Shown in pieces: positions 13,662 through 23,461 of a DNA stretch of 64,000 nucleotides. The stretch is from an uncultured Eggerthellaceae bacterium (GTDB lineage Bacteria > Actinomycetota > Coriobacteriia > Coriobacteriales > Eggerthellaceae), in the NCBI GenBank assembly GCA_905234785.1, contig CAJOIP010000002.1, positions 62,001 to 126,000 of the forward strand. The letters run 5' to 3'. Below the pieces are notes generated by a model that worked only from the letters and a program-made list of their open reading frames with translations, did not search any database and was not told the origin of the DNA. Numbering within the stretch: the stretch's first letter is position 1; every line of letters starts with the position of its first letter. The position numbers were made by a program, and so were the translations under genes.

Positions 13662-14849
13662 ATGGCAGACATCAAGACCATCGATCAGCTGGATGCGGCT
13701 GGCAAGAGGGTGCTCGTCCGCGTCGATTTCAACGTGCCGGTGAAAGACGGCGCCGTCACCGACGACACGCGCATCCGCGCGGCGCTGCCGACTATTCAGA
13801 AGCTTGTGGACGATGGCGCCAAGGTCATCCTCATGAGCCATCGCGGCCGTCCGACCGGGGAAGGGTTCGAGGAGGAGTTCTCGCTTCGCCCTGCCGCGCT
13901 GCACCTTGCCGAGGTGCTCGGCAAGCCCGTGGCGTTCGCATCCGACATCACCGGCGAAGACGCGCAGGCGAAAGCCGCGGCACTGCGTGAGGGCGACGTG
14001 CTCATCGTCGAGAACCTTCGCTTCGACAAGCGCGAGAAGAAGAACGATCCGGAATTCTGCGCCGAGCTCGCCAAGCTGGGCGACGTGTACGTGAACGACG
14101 CATTCGGCACCGCCCATCGCGCCCACGCCTCCACTGCCGGCGTCGCCGCGCTTCTGCCCGCGTACGCAGGGTACCTCATGGAAAAGGAGGTCTCGACGCT
14201 CACGGGCATGCTCGACGACCCGAAGCGCCCGTTCTGCGCAATCCTGGGCGGCTCGAAGGTGTCTGACAAGATTCAGGTCATCGACGCCCTCATGGACAAG
14301 TGCGACACGCTCATCATCGGCGGCGGCATGTGCTTCACGTTCCTGCTGGCGCAGGGTTATTCCGTCGGCACGTCGCTGAAGGAAGACGACTGGGTCGAGC
14401 GTGCGGGCGAGATGATCGCCAAGGCCGAGCAGAAGGGCGTGAAGCTGCTGCTGCCGGTCGACGTCGTGTGCGCTGACAAGTTCGCCGAAGACGCCGCGAC
14501 GAAGACCGTTCCGGTCGATGCGATCCCCGACGACATGATGGGCCTCGACATCGGCCCCGAGACCGTGAAACTGTATGCCCAGGCCATCGCCGAGGCCAAG
14601 ACCGTGTTTTGGAACGGCCCGATGGGCGTGTTCGAAATGGACGCCTTCGCCGTCGGCACGCGCGACGTGGCGCTTGCCGTTGCCGACAACGCCGAAGCCG
14701 ACACCATCATCGGCGGCGGCGACAGCGTCGCAGCCGTGAACAAGTTCGACCTCGCAAGCCGCATGACGTTCATTTCCACGGGCGGCGGCGCCTCGATGGA
14801 GCTCGTCGAGGGCAAGGACCTTCCGGGCGTCGTGGCGCTCGGCGCATAG
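13662..14849 (+). CDS. pgk: Phosphoglycerate kinase
   Basis: [34 protein letters not shown]. Confidence 0.97.
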   Translation: MADIKTIDQLDAAGKRVLVRVDFNVPVKDGAVTDDTRIRAALPTIQKLVDDGAKVILMSHRGRPTGEGFEEEFSLRPAALHLAEVLGKPVAFASDITGEDAQAKAAALREGDVLIVENLRFDKREKKNDPEFCAELAKLGDVYVNDAFGTAHRAHASTAGVAALLPAYAGYLMEKEVSTLTGMLDDPKRPFCAILGGSKVSDKIQVIDALMDKCDTLIIGGGMCFTFLLAQGYSVGTSLKEDDWVERAGEMIAKAEQKGVKLLLPVDVVCADKFAEDAATKTVPVDAIPDDMMGLDIGPETVKLYAQAIAEAKTVFWNGPMGVFEMDAFAVGTRDVALAVADNAEADTIIGGGDSVAAVNKFDLASRMTFISTGGGASMELVEGKDLPGVVALGA

Positions 14850-14867
14850 GAAGAAGGGAGAGCGAAT

Positions 14868-15635
14868 ATGGCTCGCAAACCGCTCATGGCAGGTAACTGG
14901 AAGATGAACAAGACGATAGGCGAGGCCGTCGTGCTGGCGCAGGACATCTCGAACCAGTACGATGACCGCTGGGACGCATGCGACGTCGTCGTGTGCCCGC
15001 CGTTCGTCGACCTGAAGCCCGCAAAGACCGTGTTCGAGTTCGACCGCGTTCCGGTCGGCGTCGGCGCCCAGAACGTGTACTGGGAGGAAAAGGGCGCGTA
15101 CACGGGCGAGATCTCCGTTCCCATGTTGAAGGAAATCGGGTGCGAATGGTGCATCGTCGGCCATTCCGAGCGCCGTGGCTACTTCGGCGAGACGAACGAG
15201 GACGTGAACAAGAAGGCCAAGGCCCTTCTGGCTGCAAGCATCCACCCGATCATCTGCGTGGGCGAGTCGCTCGCCGTGCGCGATGCGGGTGACACGCTCG
15301 AATTCGTCTGCGCCCAGGTGCGCGCTGCGTTTGCGGGCATCGACACCGCCCAGGCGAACGAGTGCATTGTCGCGTACGAGCCCATCTGGGCCATCGGCAC
15401 GGGCCGTACGGCCACGCCCGAGCAAGCCCAGGAAGTCTGCGCCGCCATCCGTGAAACGCTGGCCGAGCTGTTCGGCGCAGATGCGGCTGATGCCATCCGC
15501 GTGCTGTACGGCGGCTCGATGAACCCCGGCAATGTCGACATGCTCATCGCGCAGCCCGACATCGACGGCGGCCTCATCGGGGGCGCGGCGCTTGAAGCGT
15601 CGTCGTTCGTCCAGCTCATCAAGGCCTGCATCTAA
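14868..15635 (+). CDS. tpiA: Triosephosphate isomerase
   Basis: AGNWKMNKT, GHSERRGYFGET, AYEPIWAIGTGRTATPEQAQE, LYGGSMNPGN. Confidence 0.97.
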   Translation: MARKPLMAGNWKMNKTIGEAVVLAQDISNQYDDRWDACDVVVCPPFVDLKPAKTVFEFDRVPVGVGAQNVYWEEKGAYTGEISVPMLKEIGCEWCIVGHSERRGYFGETNEDVNKKAKALLAASIHPIICVGESLAVRDAGDTLEFVCAQVRAAFAGIDTAQANECIVAYEPIWAIGTGRTATPEQAQEVCAAIRETLAELFGADAADAIRVLYGGSMNPGNVDMLIAQPDIDGGLIGGAALEASSFVQLIKACI

Positions 15636-15644
15636 TTTGTCGCG

Positions 15645-15679
15645 AACACGCCACGGGGAGCGTCCTCGTGGCGTGTTCT
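15645..15679 (+). terminator. Hairpin after tpiA
   Basis: GAACACGCCACG / CGTGGCGTGTTC perfect 12-bp stem; no strong U-tract. Confidence 0.55.
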
Positions 15680-15794
15680 GCTGTGCTGAACGCGCAGGTC
15701 TTGTGAAGTGTTGGTCGAAAGGCCCATTCACCTTGCAGTTCGAGTATAATTTCTTGCTTGTGTGAATACCGCTTTCGAATGTGGAGTGTGAATA

Positions 15795-16046
15795 GTGAGT
15801 CCGCTGCTTATCATATGCCTTATCCTGCTGTTCGTTTCGGGCGCAGGCCTCATCGTGTTCATCTTGCTGCACTCTGGCAAGGGCACGGGCGTGTCCGACA
15901 TGATTTCCAGCTCGTTCTACGGCAACCAGGGCACGAGCATCGTCGAGAAGAACCTCGACCGCATCACCATCGTGCTTGCGATCGTGTTTTTCCTCACGCT
16001 CGTCGCCCTCATGTTCGTGTATCCGCAAGGAACCATCGGATACTAA
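15795..16046 (+). CDS. secG: Preprotein translocase subunit SecG
   Basis: Two TM helices, LLHSGKGTGVSDMISSSFYGNQGTSIVEKNLDRIT typical of SecG; downstream of tpiA. Confidence 0.9.
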   Translation: MSPLLIICLILLFVSGAGLIVFILLHSGKGTGVSDMISSSFYGNQGTSIVEKNLDRITIVLAIVFFLTLVALMFVYPQGTIGY

Positions 16047-16110
16047 ATTTGCTCTTCCCAAGCGCGAAGCGTTCGGTTAGAATAACGGACGTTGCTCGTG
16101 CAACCAAAAC

Positions 16111-16201
16111 GTCGGAGTGGCGGAATTGGCAGACGCGCTAGCTTGAGGTGCTAGTGCCTATAACCAAGGGCATGCGGGTTCAAGTCCCGCCTCCGACACC
16201 A
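16111..16201 (+). tRNA. tRNA-Leu (GAG)
   Basis: Acceptor GTCGGAG/CTCCGAC, long variable arm, anticodon loop TTGAGGT, T-loop GGTTCAAGTCC, encoded CCA. Confidence 0.95.
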
Positions 16202-16208
16202 CAAAGAC

Positions 16209-16235
16209 AGGCCGCTCATCAAAGCGGCCTTTTTC
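16209..16235 (+). terminator. Rho-independent terminator after tRNA-Leu
   Basis: AGGCCGCT-catcaa-AGCGGCCT followed by TTTT. Confidence 0.85.
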
Positions 16236-16264
16236 ATGCGTATAAGGCCCCTTCGTTTGACGCG

Positions 16265-16969
16265 CTACAGGAGGCTCACAAGGTCTGTGAGGACGGTGAC
16301 GCGTTCGTAAGGGCAATCGGCGATGCTGTTGCGCCGGTCGATGATGACGGGTCGCAGGCCGGCGTTGTAGGCGCCGTCGCCGTCGGCTTCCACGAGGTCG
16401 CCCACATGCACGGCCTGCGATGCGTCCACGCCCATGCGCTCGCATGCGATGTCGAAGATCGCGTGATGCGGCTTTCGGCAACCGACTGCAGCAGAGGCCA
16501 CCACCTCGTCGAAATAGGGGAGCAGCCCCAACGAGCGAAGCAGGTTCTCGAGCGTGGCATCCCAATTGGAAATGACGCCCAGGGCAAAGCCGCGGCGCTT
16601 CAGGCCCTTGAGGCACGCTTCGACGTCCGGAAACAGTGACCAGCATTCAGGAAGCAGGTATTCGTCATAAACGGCTTGCACGAGCGAATCGGCGCCGTCG
16701 GTAATGCCGCAGTAGTCGGCCATCATGGCGTACATGTCGAGCCAAATCTGCACGGCGCGTTCATGCACGCACCAGAAGTCGCCATCGCGCATGTACTGGT
16801 CCTGATAGTATGCGTCGACATCTGCCATGCACGGCTCGACGTCGCGCACCGTTATGTCATGGCCCATGCGGCGTGCGACGCGAACGAACACGTCAGGAAC
16901 CGGGGGATCGGCAAACAGCAGTGTTCCGCCGATATCGAAGAACACGACACGTTCCATGTGCGCCTCCAA
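16265..16969 (-). CDS. HAD-superfamily hydrolase
   Basis: VVFFDIGGTLLFADPP motif I, GVISNWDATLENLLRSLGL motif II, CRKPHHAIFDIA, HVGDLVEADGDGAYNAGL motif IV. Confidence 0.88.
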   Translation of the reverse strand: MEAHMERVVFFDIGGTLLFADPPVPDVFVRVARRMGHDITVRDVEPCMADVDAYYQDQYMRDGDFWCVHERAVQIWLDMYAMMADYCGITDGADSLVQAVYDEYLLPECWSLFPDVEACLKGLKRRGFALGVISNWDATLENLLRSLGLLPYFDEVVASAAVGCRKPHHAIFDIACERMGVDASQAVHVGDLVEADGDGAYNAGLRPVIIDRRNSIADCPYERVTVLTDLVSLL

Positions 16970-16970
16970 A

Positions 16971-16999
16971 AAGAAAAAGCCAGCTCGTCGCTGACTTTT
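16971..16999 (-). terminator. Terminator downstream of tRNA-Val (minus strand)
   Basis: Minus strand AGTCAGC-gacga-GCTGGCT followed by TTTTTC. Confidence 0.6.
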
Positions 17000-17006
17000 G
17001 AATGCA

Positions 17007-17083
17007 TGGTGGGCGTTACAAGATTTGAACTTGTGGCCTCTTCCGTGTCAGGGAAGCGCTCTCCCCCTGAGCTAAACGCCCAC
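17007..17083 (-). tRNA. tRNA-Val (GAC)
   Basis: Reverse complement GTGGGCGTTTAGCTCAGGGGGAGAGCGCTTCCCTGACACGGAAGAGGCCACAAGTTCAAATCTTGTAACGCCCACCA; anticodon loop CTGACAC. Confidence 0.95.
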
Positions 17084-17255
17084 GCTCTCGGGGCCGATGC
17101 ATCGCATCAGCAAGCAGATATACTAGCAGATTGAGCGATTCTGTCAAAAGGGAATTCGAATGGCTAGCGGCATTCATGAATTCATCACGCTTCGCGGTTT
17201 TTCAAATTTTTCCTTGCACAGCACTATCGCTTCGGCTAATATAACTCCTTGCGAC

Positions 17256-17331
17256 GCGGACATGGCTCAGCTGGTAGAGCACCACCTTGCCAAGGTGGGG
17301 GTCGCGGGTTCGAACCCCGTTGTCCGCTCCA
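17256..17331 (+). tRNA. tRNA-Gly (GCC)
   Basis: GCGGACATGGCTCAGCTGGTAGAGC..TTGCCAA..GGGTTCGAACCCCGTTGTCCGCTCCA. Confidence 0.95.
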
Positions 17332-17340
17332 GAATTCAAG

Positions 17341-17370
17341 AGGCCGGTCAGCACATGGCCGGCCTTTTTT
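17341..17370 (+). terminator. Rho-independent terminator between tRNA-Gly and tRNA-Cys
   Basis: AGGCCGG..CCGGCCT followed by TTTTT. Confidence 0.8.
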
Positions 17371-17375
17371 AAACT

Positions 17376-17449
17376 GGCGACGTGGCCAAGTGGTAAGGCA
17401 GAGGCCTGCAAAGCCTTCACCCCCGGTTCGAATCCGGGCGTCGCCTCCA
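17376..17449 (+). tRNA. tRNA-Cys (GCA)
   Basis: GGCGACGTGGCCAAGTGGTAAGGCAGAGGCCTGCAAAGCC..GGTTCGAATCCGGGCGTCGCCTCCA; anticodon GCA. Confidence 0.95.
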
Positions 17450-17460
17450 AGCAAACGAAA

Positions 17461-17486
17461 AGCCGCTCAATCGAGCGGCTTTTTTA
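17461..17486 (+). terminator. Rho-independent terminator after tRNA-Cys
   Basis: AGCCGCTC-aatc-GAGCGGCT followed by TTTTT. Confidence 0.85.
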
Positions 17487-17489
17487 TTG

Positions 17490-17520
17490 CATCCAAACGG
17501 CCTTAGGCTGTTTGGATGAC
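17490..17520. repeat. Dispersed palindrome, copy 2 (CATCCAAACGGCCTTAGGCTGTTTGGATGAC)
   Basis: Same ~30-nt palindrome as 3614, 30119, 52363. Confidence 0.9.
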
Positions 17521-17521
17521 G

Positions 17522-18352
17522 CTACAGGATGGTTGCGCGGACGCCGACGTAGCAGGCGTCCTCGGGAAGGCCCGAAACGGAGTACATCTCGTCGAGCGGC
17601 AACGCCGATATCTTCCATGAGCACATGGTGCCGTCGGCGTCGAACGTGCCGGACGAGAAGGTGTTGCCGGAATCGTCCTCGCCCGATTCGGTGATCGTCT
17701 GCGGGTCGAACCCCTGCTTGGCAAGGGCGTTCTGAACGGCGATTTCGGGATCGCCGGTCGAGAAGTCGGCATAGCGCACGACCATGCTCGTCCATCCGTT
17801 GCGGTCGGCGTTCAGGTACCACGACCCTACGAGTATCTTCGAAGCTTGCGCCGCAGACAGGTTGCCGATGCCCTTTGCGTACATGCCCGCAGCTTCCTCG
17901 ACGCTCACGTCGGAGGGAAGCTTGTACAGCACCATGCTGGTCGGGTCGTCGGGGTCGGAGGCGTCGTAATAGGTGTAACCGGCTTCTTGCAGGCGCGCGC
18001 GGATGTCGTCGTCGCCTAAGGCGATGATTTGCGACATCTGCGGAACGGTTTCGATCGAAGCCTGGCGCGTCAGGTTCGTTGCGAGCGCCTCTTCGGCTTG
18101 CGCGGTTTCACGCATGGCTTGGAACACGGTGCTGTTCAGGAACCAGAGCCCGATGACCACGGCGGCGACCACGATTACCAAGGCGATGATGCGCTGCGTG
18201 CGGGGCATGGAAAACGGGCGACGCAAGGGCGATCCGTCCAAGTAAGCCACGTCGCCTTCCACATGTGTGTAATCACGGCGGTTCTCGTAATAGATGTGGT
18301 CGACGAGCGAGTGCAGATCAGCCATGTTCGTGCTCCTTGCGTTTATGTGCAT
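17522..18352 (-). CDS. Hypothetical membrane-anchored protein
   Basis: Cytoplasmic N-terminus, one TM helix (IIALVIVVAAVVIGLWFL), extracytoplasmic C-terminal domain; family not recognised. Confidence 0.75.
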   Translation of the reverse strand: MHINARSTNMADLHSLVDHIYYENRRDYTHVEGDVAYLDGSPLRRPFSMPRTQRIIALVIVVAAVVIGLWFLNSTVFQAMRETAQAEEALATNLTRQASIETVPQMSQIIALGDDDIRARLQEAGYTYYDASDPDDPTSMVLYKLPSDVSVEEAAGMYAKGIGNLSAAQASKILVGSWYLNADRNGWTSMVVRYADFSTGDPEIAVQNALAKQGFDPQTITESGEDDSGNTFSSGTFDADGTMCSWKISALPLDEMYSVSGLPEDACYVGVRATIL

Positions 18353-18412
18353 CTGGCATTATATCATTGGCCTCACACGCCCTGGTGATAGGATGGCTCA
18401 CCAGGAGGAACT

Positions 18413-19219
18413 ATGTTCGATTTGTCCATATTTACGACTGCAGAAGCGTGGATATCGCTCGTCACGCTCATGTTCTTGGAGATCGTGCTCGGCGTGGACA
18501 ACATCGTCTTCATCTCCATAACGTCGAACCGCCTTCCCCCCGAAAAGCAGCATCTCGGGCGCAAGCTCGGCTTGGCGGGCGCCATGGTCATGCGCATCCT
18601 GTTCCTCAGCGTCGCGAGCTTCTTCGTGCATATGGTCACGCCGCTGTTCGCGCTCGACTTCGGTTTCTGGTCGCACGGGTTCTCGGTGCGCGACCTCGTG
18701 TTGCTCGTCGGCGGCGCGTACCTCGTTTACAAGGGGATTTCAGAACTTGTCAGCGTCATGCGGCTGGAAGACGAGGACGACGTGCGCGTTGACGGGAAGC
18801 CGATCGACCGCACCATCGGACTTCCGCAGGCTGTCGGCACCATCATGGTGATGGACATCGTGTTCTCGATCGATTCGGTCATCACGGCGGTCGGGCTCGC
18901 CGACCATCTCATCATCATGATCATCGCCGTCATCGTCGCGGTGCTCATAATGATGGCGTTCATCGACCCCATAGCGGAGTTCATCGACCGGAACGCCGAG
19001 ATGAAGATCCTCGCCCTCATCTTCATCGCCATGATCGGCGTGCTCCTGATGCTCGACTCGCTCGGCATAAACTCGGGCATCGAAGTGCTCGACATGCACA
19101 TGGAAAAGCTCATGGTGTACTTCGGCATGCTGCTCTCGGTCGTGGTCACGCTCATCCAGATAAAGTACAAGAGCATCCTGAGGAAAAGCCGGATCGAACG
19201 TGAAGGCGATGAAGACTAG
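18413..19219 (+). CDS. TerC-family integral membrane protein
   Basis: LEIVLGVDNIVFISI, MVMDIVFSIDSVITAVGL characteristic TerC motifs. Confidence 0.93.
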   Translation: MFDLSIFTTAEAWISLVTLMFLEIVLGVDNIVFISITSNRLPPEKQHLGRKLGLAGAMVMRILFLSVASFFVHMVTPLFALDFGFWSHGFSVRDLVLLVGGAYLVYKGISELVSVMRLEDEDDVRVDGKPIDRTIGLPQAVGTIMVMDIVFSIDSVITAVGLADHLIIMIIAVIVAVLIMMAFIDPIAEFIDRNAEMKILALIFIAMIGVLLMLDSLGINSGIEVLDMHMEKLMVYFGMLLSVVVTLIQIKYKSILRKSRIEREGDED

Positions 19220-19233
19220 GCTTTGGGGAAGCG

Positions 19234-20145
19234 CTATTTCTCGGTGAACTCGCTAAGCGCCGTGTCAGAAACGATAAAGCGAGCAGCGCCATCGAGGATG
19301 TTCGCTTTGAACGGCGTCTGAAGCCCCGGAACCTCGCCATCGTACTGAATGTAGAAGGGCGGGTCCGCGATCACCTCGACGCTTCGGCCTTTGTGAATCT
19401 CGACCGAATCGGAACGGCCCGGCCGGTTTCCATCGCGGTCGAGGATGCCCTCGATGAGCGCCGGGATGAGCCCGAACGCGTTTTCGGCCTTCAAGATGGC
19501 CACGTCGAACGACCCGTCGCGCGCGTCGGTGCCGTGCGTGATGGGAATCTCGAACTGGATGCGCGGGAAGTTCACGAGCAGTACGCCGAGGCCCTCGCTT
19601 TCGACGGTGCGGCCGTCGATCTTCAGCGTGATGCGTGATTTCTGGGGCATCGTGTTCGAAAGCGCCGCCTGGAAGTACGCGATGGCGCCAAGCGCTTTCT
19701 TGGCTGGAAGCGCATCGTGCATGATGGTGGCATCGTACCCCGCGCCGGCCATGATGCAGAACCCGTGCCGCACGCCAACAGCTTCGATTTCGCCGAGGTC
19801 GAAGTCGAGCGTGTTCATGGCATGCGTCATCTTCGCGAGCGCGAAGGGCTCGTATGGCGCGTACAGGTTGTTGGCGAGCAGGTTGCCGGTTCCGGCGGGG
19901 AAGGGCAGGATCGGAACGCCCGTGTTGGCCAAGGCGTAGGCAACAGAGGAAATGGTGCCGTCGCCCCCCGAGACCACGACGGCGTCGAAGCGCCGGGCGT
20001 CCCGCACCATGTCGGCCACGTCGGTCGTGCCGTCGGTGTAGCGGATGCAGTGCTCGTCGCCATCGGCGGCCACCATGCGCACGTAATCGTATATGGCGCC
20101 GTCGCCGAACCCCGATGATGTGTTGTTTACGATGAGCAGCTTCAC
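19234..20145 (-). CDS. Diacylglycerol/lipid kinase family protein (YegS/BmrU-like)
   Basis: VNNTSSGFGDG, VVVSGGDGTISSVAYALANTGVPILPFPAGTGNLLANNL. Confidence 0.9.
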   Translation of the reverse strand: MKLLIVNNTSSGFGDGAIYDYVRMVAADGDEHCIRYTDGTTDVADMVRDARRFDAVVVSGGDGTISSVAYALANTGVPILPFPAGTGNLLANNLYAPYEPFALAKMTHAMNTLDFDLGEIEAVGVRHGFCIMAGAGYDATIMHDALPAKKALGAIAYFQAALSNTMPQKSRITLKIDGRTVESEGLGVLLVNFPRIQFEIPITHGTDARDGSFDVAILKAENAFGLIPALIEGILDRDGNRPGRSDSVEIHKGRSVEVIADPPFYIQYDGEVPGLQTPFKANILDGAARFIVSDTALSEFTEK

Positions 20146-20230
20146 GCGCGGTTCCTGTCTGATGGCAGCATCTGTCCCGAATGGTATGATGGTACCGCAT
20201 AATGACGTATACCAAGGCGGGATTTAACGC

Positions 20231-21376
20231 ATGTACATTGACTCCCAGGCCGAGCTCGAGGCCTTTGTGGAACGTGCGGGCACGACGCGCGTGCTCGCCA
20301 TCGACACCGAATTCCTGCGCGAGAAAACCTACTATCCGAAGCTCTGCCTCATGCAGCTGGCGACCGATGACGAGCGCGTGATCATCGACCCGTTCGGCGT
20401 GGACGACCTGAAGGTGTTGAAGCGCCTGTTCGAGGACGAGTCGATCGTGAAGGTGTTCCACGCCGGGCACCAGGATATCGAGATCATCTTCTACGACATC
20501 GGGTGCATACCGCGTCCGCTGTTCGACACGCAGGTAGCTGCCGCGCTGCTCGGGCAAGTGCAGCAAATCGGATACGGCGCCCTCGTGCACGCCATGTGCG
20601 GCGTGAAGCTGAAGAAGGTCGACTCGTTCACCGACTGGTCGGTTCGGCCGCTTTCGGAATCGCAGCTCAGCTACGCCGAAGACGACGTCGTGTACCTGCC
20701 CCAGATCTACGAGGCGCAGTGCAAGGCGCTCGAGCAGAAGGGGAGGCTCGGGTGGCTCGATGACGAGCTCGGCGAGCTGATGAACCCCGAAACGTACATG
20801 CCCGACGAGCGCGAGCTGTACCGCCGCCTGAAGCATGTCGGCCAGCTGTCGCGGCGCCAGATGGCGGCTGCGCGCGAGATGGCTTCGTGGCGTGAGATTG
20901 AGGCGCGCAAGCGCAACGTGCCGCGCAAGTGGATCCTCACCGACGAGCAGATCGTCGAGTCGTGCAAGCGGGAGCCGCGCACCATCGACGATTTGTTCAT
21001 GATTCGCGGCATGCGCGAGCGCCTGACGACGCGCGATGCCCGCATGGTCATCGAGCTCGTGGTGGCGGCGCTCGATTCGGCGCCCGACACGTGGCCCGAG
21101 CTTCAGACCGCAGGCAAAAGCGAGCCGAACGTCGACGTTCAGGTCGACCTGCTCATGGCCATCGTGCGCATCCGATCGAAGCAGAACGGCATCGCCATTC
21201 CCACGCTTGCGAGCCATTCCGACCTGGTCGACATTGCGCGCGGACATTACGACAACGTCGACTTGCTGAAAGGCTGGCGGCGCGACATCGTCGGGGCCGA
21301 GCTCGTCGACATGCTCGAAGGCCGCTTGTCGCTCGCCATCGAAAACGGGAACGTGGTCGTGAAGCCGAATAAGTAA
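20231..21376 (+). CDS. rnd: Ribonuclease D
   Basis: DEDD exonuclease motifs (AIDTEFLREKTYYPKLCLMQLA, VFHAGHQDIE, YAEDDVVYLPQIY) and C-terminal HRDC region. Confidence 0.92.
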   Translation: MYIDSQAELEAFVERAGTTRVLAIDTEFLREKTYYPKLCLMQLATDDERVIIDPFGVDDLKVLKRLFEDESIVKVFHAGHQDIEIIFYDIGCIPRPLFDTQVAAALLGQVQQIGYGALVHAMCGVKLKKVDSFTDWSVRPLSESQLSYAEDDVVYLPQIYEAQCKALEQKGRLGWLDDELGELMNPETYMPDERELYRRLKHVGQLSRRQMAAAREMASWREIEARKRNVPRKWILTDEQIVESCKREPRTIDDLFMIRGMRERLTTRDARMVIELVVAALDSAPDTWPELQTAGKSEPNVDVQVDLLMAIVRIRSKQNGIAIPTLASHSDLVDIARGHYDNVDLLKGWRRDIVGAELVDMLEGRLSLAIENGNVVVKPNK

Positions 21377-21403
21377 TCAATTTCCTACGAGGAAATTGAT
21401 TAC
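21373..21403. repeat. Perfect 13-bp inverted repeat at the rnd 3' end
   Basis: GTAATCAATTTCC-TACGA-GGAAATTGATTAC; no U-tract. Confidence 0.8.
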
Positions 21404-21481
21404 AGGTTACGTTCGGGTATCAGGTGCTCGTCGGACGTTATAATCGCTAGCGAGACGTAAGCCTTTCGGAAGGATTTGAAC

Positions 21482-22138
21482 ATGGGCTATTGGGCACTTG
21501 TCATCGTCACGCTGATCATCGGCATGGCTGCATCAGGGTACGTGAACTCGCAGCTGAAAAAGTACCAGAAGGTACCGTCTTCGAGCGGCATCACCGGGCG
21601 CGAGGCTGCCGAGCGCATGCTCGCCGCCAACGGCGTCACGGGCGTGAAGATCATGCGCGGCAACGAGGGCCAGGACCATTTCGACCCGCGCACGAACTCG
21701 ATTTCGCTGTCGCCGAGCGTGTACGACCACAGCTCGGTCACGGCATACGCCACGGCGTGCCACGAGGTCGGCCACGCATGCCAGTTCGCGCAAGGCTACT
21801 CGCCGCTTCGAATCAGAAGCGCCATATGGCCTGTCGCGAACTTCGCGTCGAACGCTTGGATTTTCATCTTGCTCATCGGCGTCATGCTGAACGTCATGGG
21901 CTTGGTAGATTTGGCCATCATCATGTACGCGTGCGTGTTCCTGTTCCAGGTCGTCACGCTGCCGGTCGAGTTCAACGCGTCTCATCGCGCCATGGATTAC
22001 ATGAAGGCCATCGGCATGCCGCAGGCCGAAACCGCTGGCTCGTTCTCGGTCCTGCGCGCCTGCGCCCTCACGTACGTGGCCGCCGCGCTCGCTTCGCTGC
22101 TGCAGCTCGTGTACCTGCTCGGCATGCGCAGGGACTAA
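21482..22138 (+). CDS. YugP-like zinc metallopeptidase (Zn_peptidase_2)
   Basis: ATACHEVGHACQFAQGYSPLRIRS (HExxH), multiple TM helices. Confidence 0.9.
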   Translation: MGYWALVIVTLIIGMAASGYVNSQLKKYQKVPSSSGITGREAAERMLAANGVTGVKIMRGNEGQDHFDPRTNSISLSPSVYDHSSVTAYATACHEVGHACQFAQGYSPLRIRSAIWPVANFASNAWIFILLIGVMLNVMGLVDLAIIMYACVFLFQVVTLPVEFNASHRAMDYMKAIGMPQAETAGSFSVLRACALTYVAAALASLLQLVYLLGMRRD

Positions 22139-22144
22139 CTGTTC

Positions 22145-23461
22145 ATGGGGTTCGAGCGCGAAGACAACGCAAGCTTCGCTCGAGGCGGCGGAGAATCCGG
22201 CGCCATGACGGTGTCGGCGGCGATGGCGCTCGCGAAGGGCGCGCTCGAGTCGCTGACGGTCACCATTGTGGGCGAGGTTTCGGAAGTGTCGGTGAAGGCG
22301 GGGTACAAGGCCGCGTACTTCACGGTGAAGGATTCCTCGGCAGCGCTGCCCTGCATGATGTGGAACAACCGCTACCGTGCCGCCGGCATTCAGCTGGCCG
22401 TGGGGCAGCTCGTGCAGATGACCGGCCGCTTCACGCTGTATGCCGCCAAAGGGCGCATGAACTTCGACGTCTTCTCGGTCGCCTTGGCGGGCGAGGGCGA
22501 CTTGCGGCTGCGCGTCGCCAACATCGCGCGGAAGCTGCAAGCCGAAGGCCTCATGGACCCTGCCCGCAAGCGCGCCATTCCCGAGATGCCCGAGCGCATC
22601 GGCTTGGTCACATCGCCCCGTAGCGCGGCCGTGCACGACGTCCTGCGAACGCTGCGGCGCCGCTTTCCCGTTGCGAACGTGCTCGTAGCCGGCGTGCCCG
22701 TCGAAGGCGTCAATGCGCCGGCGGGCATCATCGAGGGCTTGCGCGCGGTCGTGCGCCAAGGCGCCCAGGTGGTGCTCGTCGTGCGAGGCGGCGGCTCGTT
22801 CGAGGACCTTATGCCGTTCAACGACGAGGCGCTCGCGCGGGCCATCGCGGCGTGCCCCGTTCCCGTCGTCACGGGCATCGGGCACGAGGTCGACACTTCG
22901 ATCGCCGACATGGTTTCCGACATGCGCGCCTCCACGCCGACGGCGGCTGCCGAGGCTGTCAGCCCGTCGCGCGAAAGCCTCGACGCGTTGTTCGCAGCGC
23001 GCTCGGAATCGCTGAGGAACAGCTCTGGGAACATGGTCGGGCAACTGCGGGCCCGGCTCGCCACGATTGCCGACCGTCCCGTGTTCTCCGACCCGATGCA
23101 GCTGTTCGCGGGCGACGCGCAGGCGCTCGACATCGCGTCGGAGCGCATGGCGCGCGCTTTGCCGAATATCATCGTACGCAACCGGCAGGCGCTCGAAGCC
23201 GATAAAGCGCGGCTTGCCGTTGCGGGGCCCAACCTGCTCGGGCGTTTCGACAACCAGATGCGCTCGGGCGCAGCCCGGCTGCACGATTTGTCGCCAATTG
23301 CGGTGCTGGGCAGGGGCTATTCCATAACGAGGACCCAAGAGGGCGCTATCGTGCGCTCGGTCGAGCAGGCGCCGGTCGGTTCCGGAATCGAGGTTTCGGT
23401 TTCCGACGGCGTGCTGCAATGTGAAGTGACGCGACAGATAGGAGCCGAACATGAGCGCTGA
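22145..23461 (+). CDS. xseA: Exodeoxyribonuclease VII large subunit
   Basis: OB-fold N-terminus (VGEVSEVSVKAGYKAAYFTVKD), GLVTSPRSAAVHDVL, VVRGGGSFEDLMPFND, GIGHEVDTSIADMVSD. Confidence 0.96.
   Translation: MGFEREDNASFARGGGESGAMTVSAAMALAKGALESLTVTIVGEVSEVSVKAGYKAAYFTVKDSSAALPCMMWNNRYRAAGIQLAVGQLVQMTGRFTLYAAKGRMNFDVFSVALAGEGDLRLRVANIARKLQAEGLMDPARKRAIPEMPERIGLVTSPRSAAVHDVLRTLRRRFPVANVLVAGVPVEGVNAPAGIIEGLRAVVRQGAQVVLVVRGGGSFEDLMPFNDEALARAIAACPVPVVTGIGHEVDTSIADMVSDMRASTPTAAAEAVSPSRESLDALFAARSESLRNSSGNMVGQLRARLATIADRPVFSDPMQLFAGDAQALDIASERMARALPNIIVRNRQALEADKARLAVAGPNLLGRFDNQMRSGAARLHDLSPIAVLGRGYSITRTQEGAIVRSVEQAPVGSGIEVSVSDGVLQCEVTRQIGAEHER

Noticed and set aside
17202-17506. Short ORFs across tRNA-Gly/tRNA-Cys (for example ..ATPGFEPGVKALQ..)
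   Set aside because: Translations of tRNA genes, a common annotation artefact
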